Part shown: positions 59,215 through 64,000 of the stretch, piece by piece | How positions within the stretch are numbered: the first letter of the stretch is position 1 | Layout: each line of letters begins with the position of its first letter | Assembly (NCBI RefSeq): GCF_028736215.1 | Contig: NZ_CP117883.1 | Location: 5,394,001 to 5,458,000 of the forward strand | Length of the DNA: 64,000 bases | From: Mucilaginibacter sp. KACC 22773 | GTDB taxonomy: Bacteria; Bacteroidota; Bacteroidia; Sphingobacteriales; Sphingobacteriaceae | Direction of reading: 5' to 3' | Notes under the pieces: generated by a model | Databases searched by the model: none | What the model was told of the DNA's origin: nothing | The model's input: the letters and a program-made list of their open reading frames with translations, nothing else | Position numbers and translations under genes: made by a program

Positions 59215-60999
59215 TTACTCCTTCTTCGCTGGCTGCTTGGCCAGCATGGCATCCTTTATAAATTTTACCGGTGCGCTGCCGTAGCTTAAAAATTTCTCGT
59301 TAAACTCTTTTAGCTTATACTTATCGCCCATTTTTTCTTTGTAGGCGTCCCTCAAATCTGTAATTTCTTTATAGCCGGTGTAGTAGCTGGTGAGCTGTAC
59401 GCTACTCACGGTTACACGCTTCCACTTGCCATCAGCTTCGGCCTGTTGCTGAAAAGCTTCGGTGGTGAGCATTTTAATAGCCTGCTCCTTAGTCATGTTG
59501 CCGCTGTGTACGCTATAATCTAAAATAGTATTACATACCGATCGCAAGTTCCATTTGTACCACATGAGCAACATTTCGGGCTCATTGTTACCATAACCGG
59601 CGTTCAGCATCATTTCTTCTGCATATACGGCCCAGCCTTCCTGCATTGCGCCGTTGCCAAATACCGCTTTTATAATACTTGGCGACCTGTTGGCATACAC
59701 CCCCTGTACATAATGACCAGGAACGGCTTCATGAATGCTCAATATCTGGATGATGTATTGGTTATACTCGCGCAGGTAGCTCTCCGCCTTTTCTTTAGGC
59801 CAGCCCGAAAGGCTGCCCACGTTGTAGTACGAATTGCCGTCTTTATCATACGGGCCGGGGCCGCTCATGGATGCGCCGGCAACACCGGCCATATAACCGG
59901 GCTCCTTGCGGATGATGAGCGGCTTTGTTGCATCAAGTGTTAACAAGTCTTTTGTCCGCACAAAATTATTCAGCTTCGGGATCAGCTGCACAATGGCCGA
60001 TTGAAAATCATCCGGTTTAACATGATTTCCAGATAGGGTATCTATCATCTGGCTTATCATTTCAAGGCTATCAGCAGGTATCGCCTTTTTACCAAAATAT
60101 TTTGGCCATAGCTGCCTGCTTATTTTGGCCATTTGCTGGTGAACATATTTTTTACGCTGTACAGCAGTATTGTAAACCTGCTGCGCGGTTTTGGCTGCCA
60201 CAATCTCGTACTTAAATTTATCTTCGTACAGTTCCCGCCCCAGCCTAAAGTTGCGGGGATGTTCGTTTTTTAAATTCTTCAGCCATTCGGCGTAATCCTT
60301 TATCGCTTTAACGGTAACCGCGGCCCTGTCAACCATCAGCTTTTGTTCGGCCTTGGGGATAGTGGTTTTTTGCAGCGAATCGGCAAAATCTTTTCCTATC
60401 ACATCCAATCCGCCCAGGTTTTGTTCAATGGCCAGGCTCACCAGTTCGGTTACCGGGTTTTTAATCTGTTTTTCGGCATCCTTATAAAACAGCGGCACGT
60501 TTAACATGCGCTGGTAAAAGTTACGCAAACGCTTTGGCAGCGGCGCATAGTGCTCGTTAAGGATATAAGCAAATGTGCTGATTACATTATAGGATGATGG
60601 ATCCCACTCGTAGCTTTTTAATTGCTTTATCTGCCACTGTGCATAATCCAGCTGATTTTGCATCATGTTGTAATCAATGCGGTTACCTTCGTTAAGTGTA
60701 TTTACATCAAAGCGGCTCAGGGAGTCCATTTGCACTTTGGCAAAATCAAGCATTTTATCGCGGCTTTGATCGTTAGGGATATATAGTAAGCTATCGTATT
60801 TATGGTATCCGGCAGTTGTTGCCCAATCGGGGTTTAGCTTCCATAAATTTTCGAGGAACGAGTTTTCATAAACGGTGAAAGCCGCATCGTCTTTAGCGAA
60901 ATCGGGCCCCCGGCCGGCGCTTTCTTTTTTGCAGCCGGTTAAAGCCACCATGAAAAATACAACGGCCAGTGTTATTTTTAATAAAACGTTTTTGATCAC
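59215..60999 (-). CDS. DUF885 family lipoprotein (putative metallopeptidase-like)
   Basis: The 594-aa protein has a lipobox VALTGC (Cys22) and the long helical DUF885 fold. Its conserved block is IQILSIHEAVPGHYVQGVYA near residue 420, with HExxPGH, a gluzincin-like zinc motif. A later EGWAVYAEEMMLNAGY near residue 455 provides further Glu ligands. Proteins of this family are predicted envelope peptidases. It is a lone gene. Confidence 0.88.
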   Translation of the reverse strand: MIKNVLLKITLAVVFFMVALTGCKKESAGRGPDFAKDDAAFTVYENSFLENLWKLNPDWATTAGYHKYDSLLYIPNDQSRDKMLDFAKVQMDSLSRFDVNTLNEGNRIDYNMMQNQLDYAQWQIKQLKSYEWDPSSYNVISTFAYILNEHYAPLPKRLRNFYQRMLNVPLFYKDAEKQIKNPVTELVSLAIEQNLGGLDVIGKDFADSLQKTTIPKAEQKLMVDRAAVTVKAIKDYAEWLKNLKNEHPRNFRLGRELYEDKFKYEIVAAKTAQQVYNTAVQRKKYVHQQMAKISRQLWPKYFGKKAIPADSLEMISQMIDTLSGNHVKPDDFQSAIVQLIPKLNNFVRTKDLLTLDATKPLIIRKEPGYMAGVAGASMSGPGPYDKDGNSYYNVGSLSGWPKEKAESYLREYNQYIIQILSIHEAVPGHYVQGVYANRSPSIIKAVFGNGAMQEGWAVYAEEMMLNAGYGNNEPEMLLMWYKWNLRSVCNTILDYSVHSGNMTKEQAIKMLTTEAFQQQAEADGKWKRVTVSSVQLTSYYTGYKEITDLRDAYKEKMGDKYKLKEFNEKFLSYGSAPVKFIKDAMLAKQPAKKE

Positions 61000-61077
61000 G
61001 GGATAATTGAATTAAAATGCCGCATAAACTTAAAACATTTAAGCTGAATAAATCAAACCGTAAACTATTTTGTTACC

Positions 61078-61557
61078 TTGGGTATGATGAATAATGATCA
61101 TGAAATATTGATAGATGAGGTAGTTCATCTGTTGCAAGGCGGAAATGCGCATGCCGACATAAAAAAAGCATTACAAAATTTGCCCAAAGCGTTAAGGAGT
61201 GTAAAACCTGATAAACTCCCGTATAGCATCTGGCAACTGTTAGAGCATATCCGGATTGCACAATGGGATATGCTGGAGTTTTGTAAAGATGGCAGCCACC
61301 AATCGCCCGAATGGCCGGATGGCTACTGGCCAAAAGAAACCGGACCGGAAAGCGACGAGACATGGGAAAAATCGGTAAAACAGATTGACAAAGACCTTGA
61401 TGAGTTGATAAATCTTGTTAAAACCGGCAATTTGTTTACAAAAATCCCGCACGGCGACGGACAAAACATATTACGCGAGGCCCTGCAGGTGGCAGACCAT
61501 ACAGCTTATCACATCGCAGAGATTATTGTGATCAGGAGATTGCTGGACGCGTGGTGA
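61078..61557 (+). CDS. DinB-family (DUF664-like) protein
   Basis: The 159-aa four-helix-bundle protein has the three-His metal site pattern: LLEHIRIAQWDM near residue 55 and VADHTAYHIAEI near residue 140. DinB-like proteins are thiol or mycothiol-type transferases in some cases. The start ATG 61078 is preceded by TTGGGT only. Confidence 0.88.
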   Translation: MGMMNNDHEILIDEVVHLLQGGNAHADIKKALQNLPKALRSVKPDKLPYSIWQLLEHIRIAQWDMLEFCKDGSHQSPEWPDGYWPKETGPESDETWEKSVKQIDKDLDELINLVKTGNLFTKIPHGDGQNILREALQVADHTAYHIAEIIVIRRLLDAW

Positions 61558-61558
61558 A

Positions 61559-61650
61559 GCCCCCTACCCCCCTGAAGGGGGAACGAAAGGTTGAATTTTG
61601 GCTATTCATTTTTAAAGTCCTCTCCTTTGGAGAGGATTTAGGTGAGGCGC
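61559..61650. repeat. Hairpin pair between convergent genes
   Basis: CCCCCT...AGGGGG (about 61560-61581) and TCCTCTCC/GGAGAGGA with a TTT loop (61618-61636). They lie after dinB-like and before the end of the hydrolase gene and may act in termination; the sequence resembles common dispersed Bacteroidota motifs. Confidence 0.55.
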
Positions 61651-62970
61651 TTACCTCACCCGCTTTACAAAACTGATAACCGACTTTATAAATTCGGGTT
61701 TGAGGGGCAAATCAGGGTCTTTGTAAGTGGCCAGGTTTTTATCCTTGTCGGCCGGCGCTTCTTTTAAAACATGGTTCATCTCGGGGATGATATCCAACAC
61801 AGCATCTGATTTGGCTTTCTTCAGTTTTTCTGCATTAGATACTTTTACCTGTAGATCTGTAGTGCCCTGCACTATCAGTATCGGAATTTTAAGCCTTTTG
61901 ATAGCCCGGGTAGGGTCGTACCTGAACCACGACATCAGGTACTTTTGAATACCCGGCCTTGCTATAAAGTAAAGGGACGGATCGATATTATCGGTTGTTT
62001 TACCTCTTTTTAAACTGTCGAGCATCCGCTTGAAACCTTCCGAGATATGGGTGGGCTGAGATTTCATTTGCTCGGTAAGAATATTATCAGCCGAATCGCC
62101 GGCACCGGCAACGGATATAAATCCTTTAACCGGCTGGTCTATTGACGATAGCATACCCACCAGCGAGCCCTCGCTATGCCCCAGTATAATGATCCTCGAA
62201 AAACGCTCATCCTCTGTTAAAAAATTAATCAGGTTTACGCCGTCTTCCACATAATCTTCAAAACGCAGCTGGTCTTCTGTGGTCGAACTTACACTTTTAC
62301 CTACCAGGCGTTTATCATACCGCAGGGACGCTATGCCGCTTTTTCCCAATTCATTAGCAATCATTTTATAGGCGTTTGTGGCCAGGCCCAATTTGGGGCT
62401 GTTGCCATCCCTGTCTGTAGGGCCCGATCCGGCAATAATAATTACTACAGGTATTTTGCCGGTTACGTTTTTGGGCATAGTTAAAGTGCCCGATATGCTG
62501 CCGGCAAGATTTTTCACCAATACAGGTGTCTCTTCAACAGATGGATCCATCGCAAATGTAACAGCAGGACTACTGGTAGTTGAAGCTGTTACATCGGCAG
62601 GTACGCCTTCAAACGGCTTTAAAAACAAACCTGTAAACTGGTTTTTATCATTTAACGCTATATTTAATAAATAGGTCCCTTTGCTAAACGCTGCTTTGTA
62701 TGAAGCTATCGGGCTTGCAAACTTTACAAAATCGGTACGATCAAGGCTCCCCATTTGCGCTTTTAACTGCAGCGTGGTGGTTTTAAAACTTTCAAGCGGC
62801 AGGCTGGTTTTCATTTCGGGACTAAAGTAGTTGAAAATGCTATCGGGCTGGTTGGTGTTATACAAATGTATAAACCTGTTAAGCGCAACTTTATAATTTG
62901 CAGGCTCTGTTTGTGCAAATATGCGGCCTGCAAAACAAAGCAGCAATACTAAAAAACTAACTTTCTTCAT
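61651..62970 (-). CDS. Exported alpha/beta hydrolase with DUF3887-like N-terminus
   Basis: The 439-aa protein has a signal peptide (LLLCFAGRIFAQT, about residue 19). A DUF3887-like domain follows (YNTNQPDSIFNYFSPEMKTS), then an alpha/beta hydrolase fold. The oxyanion region is VIIIAGSGPTDRDGN near residue 180, the nucleophile Ser lies in ILGHSEGSLVGM near residue 265 and the His in DIIPEMNHVLKEAPA near residue 400. Similar proteins act as esterases or peptidases of unknown substrate. Confidence 0.9.
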   Translation of the reverse strand: MKKVSFLVLLLCFAGRIFAQTEPANYKVALNRFIHLYNTNQPDSIFNYFSPEMKTSLPLESFKTTTLQLKAQMGSLDRTDFVKFASPIASYKAAFSKGTYLLNIALNDKNQFTGLFLKPFEGVPADVTASTTSSPAVTFAMDPSVEETPVLVKNLAGSISGTLTMPKNVTGKIPVVIIIAGSGPTDRDGNSPKLGLATNAYKMIANELGKSGIASLRYDKRLVGKSVSSTTEDQLRFEDYVEDGVNLINFLTEDERFSRIIILGHSEGSLVGMLSSIDQPVKGFISVAGAGDSADNILTEQMKSQPTHISEGFKRMLDSLKRGKTTDNIDPSLYFIARPGIQKYLMSWFRYDPTRAIKRLKIPILIVQGTTDLQVKVSNAEKLKKAKSDAVLDIIPEMNHVLKEAPADKDKNLATYKDPDLPLKPEFIKSVISFVKRVR

Positions 62971-63247
62971 GTTATGATATTCAAAAAGGGCTATTGCCGG
63001 TTTGATGCGAAATTAAGAAAAATCGTATCGGTTTCCTTTTTATTGATTTACTATATTTATTTTGATAAAGCATTGTTATGAACACTTGCAGCATTATACA
63101 CAAATCATAAATAGCAGGGCTGGCAACGCCAATATTAATATATCATGAAAAACAAATTATAATGATATTATCAGTTTAGTATTTTGTGTTATATTGCGAT
63201 ACATTTTCTAAACGTTACTTTATCGCAAATTTCTACATCAACTATTA
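62971..63247. other. Intergenic region before the receptor gene
   Basis: 277 bp of AT-rich sequence between divergent genes. No gene or strong repeat is seen; it presumably carries both promoters. Confidence 0.5.
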
Positions 63248-64000
63248 ATGAAGGTTTTATTCGGAGGCATTTTTTTTGCAATCCTTACCGGAATGTGCTA
63301 TGGTTCTTTTGCACAAACAAAATCTTCGGTAATTCAGGGTAAAGTTTTGACAGAAACCAACAGCCCTGCCGAGGCAGCCACTGTTGTGCTCATGCTGGCG
63401 GCCGATTCTGCCATCATTAAATCAACCCTGGCCGATAAAACAGGATCTTACCAGCTAACCAATATAAAACCCGGCAGTTACATTATTTTGGCAAGCCAGA
63501 TAGGCAGCGCTAAAGTTTATGCAGGGCCATTTAGTTTAGTTGCCGGGCAAATATTTGGAGCGCCACCCATTACCCTCAAACAAACCAGCACCCAACTTAA
63601 GGATGTAACCGTAATAGCCCGCAGGCCATACATACAGGTTAAGCCGGGCAAAATTGTGCTTAATGTACAAAACAGTATCCTGGCCGATGGCAATTCGGCC
63701 TACGAGGTGCTGCGCCAGTCGCCGGGTGTACATGTGGGGGGCGATAAAGAATCATTAAGCATTACCGGCAGGCAACCCGCCCTTATTACCATTGATGGCC
63801 GCGCCACTAATTTAACCGGCGACGACCTTAACAACCTGTTACGCAGCATGCAAAGCAGCACCATCGATCAGATAGAAATCATCAATAGCGGATCGGCAAA
63901 GTATGATGCATCGGGTGGCGGTATTATCAACATTGTGCTAAAAAAGGGAAAAAATGTAGGAACCAACGGTACTTTAACTGCCGGGGCCGGATATGGCAAA
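63248..64000 (+). CDS. Outer-membrane beta-barrel (TonB-dependent receptor-like) protein, 3' end outside window
   Basis: The 251 codons present begin with a signal peptide (ILTGMCYGSFAQ, about residue 23). A carboxypeptidase-regulatory-like beta-sandwich follows (VIQGKVLTETNSPAEAATVV; GSYQLTNIKPGSYII). The plug domain comes next (VLRQSPGVHVGGDKESLSITG near residue 157; IDQIEIINSGSAKYDASGGG near residue 205), and the barrel begins at the edge. Such proteins import nutrients or have lost TonB dependence. No SusD-like partner can be checked. Confidence 0.9.
   Translation, partial: MKVLFGGIFFAILTGMCYGSFAQTKSSVIQGKVLTETNSPAEAATVVLMLAADSAIIKSTLADKTGSYQLTNIKPGSYIILASQIGSAKVYAGPFSLVAGQIFGAPPITLKQTSTQLKDVTVIARRPYIQVKPGKIVLNVQNSILADGNSAYEVLRQSPGVHVGGDKESLSITGRQPALITIDGRATNLTGDDLNNLLRSMQSSTIDQIEIINSGSAKYDASGGGIINIVLKKGKNVGTNGTLTAGAGYGK

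Overview
The window looks like a chromosomal segment of a Bacteroidota bacterium, most likely family Sphingobacteriaceae (Mucilaginibacter- or Pedobacter-like). Support comes from gene content (TamL-type BamA/TamA lipoprotein, type IX secretion plug-domain protein, paired M16 peptidases, DUF885, DUF6263, an outer-membrane receptor with a carboxypeptidase-regulatory-like N-terminus, GH2 and GH30 hydrolases), weak Shine-Dalgarno sequences, TAnnTTTG-like promoter boxes and many short dispersed palindromic repeats. The genus is inference.

Layout. 1-5.8 kb (minus): an RHS/YD-repeat cassette of a 119-aa secreted protein, a 1326-aa wall-associated RHS-type protein, and a DUF6443-type RHS protein that runs off the left edge. 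5.9-12.0 kb (minus): a compact six-gene type II secretion / type IV pilus-like operon in the order pseudopilin, A24-like peptidase, GspE/PilB ATPase, secretin, PilM/PilN-like and PilO-like. 12.3-15.35 kb: an AT-rich island bounded by an 84-bp direct repeat that ends in tRNA-Phe; it holds an HxlR regulator divergent from an MDR oxidoreductase plus SDR and AraC gene remnants. 15.7-41 kb: mostly housekeeping and envelope genes (M16 pair, AI-2E transporter, GH2, T9SS plug protein, ABC-F, SGNH hydrolase, pyrD, tRNA-Cys, TrmH-like methyltransferase, TamL, TspO, PurU, GH30, secreted chorismate mutase).

41.2-50.3 kb is the accessory hot spot. It repeats the 119-aa gene and an RHS-type gene from the left edge in the opposite orientation. 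Here the RHS gene is cut short and has a foreign AT-rich C-terminus, followed by an unknown ORF. An IS4-like element with a nonsense-mutated transposase comes next, then a 5'-truncated RHS protein ending in a PD-(D/E)xK-type nuclease toxin domain with a DUF4304 immunity-like partner. Copies of short repeats lie around these modules, as expected for a polymorphic-toxin locus remodelled by recombination.

50.3-64 kb: YciI-like protein, a frameshifted DNA-alkylation-repair gene, a histidine kinase/response regulator pair, mannose-6-phosphate isomerase, NAD-dependent DNA ligase, DUF6263 and DUF885 proteins, DinB protein, an alpha/beta hydrolase, and the start of an outer-membrane beta-barrel receptor that runs off the right edge.

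The strongest candidates for something new are the minimal T2SS/T4P-like operon, the repeat-flanked RHS toxin locus with its near-identical small secreted protein, and a dispersed approximately 90-bp repeat family that could be a structured RNA. All family assignments come from reading motifs by eye; no database search was run.
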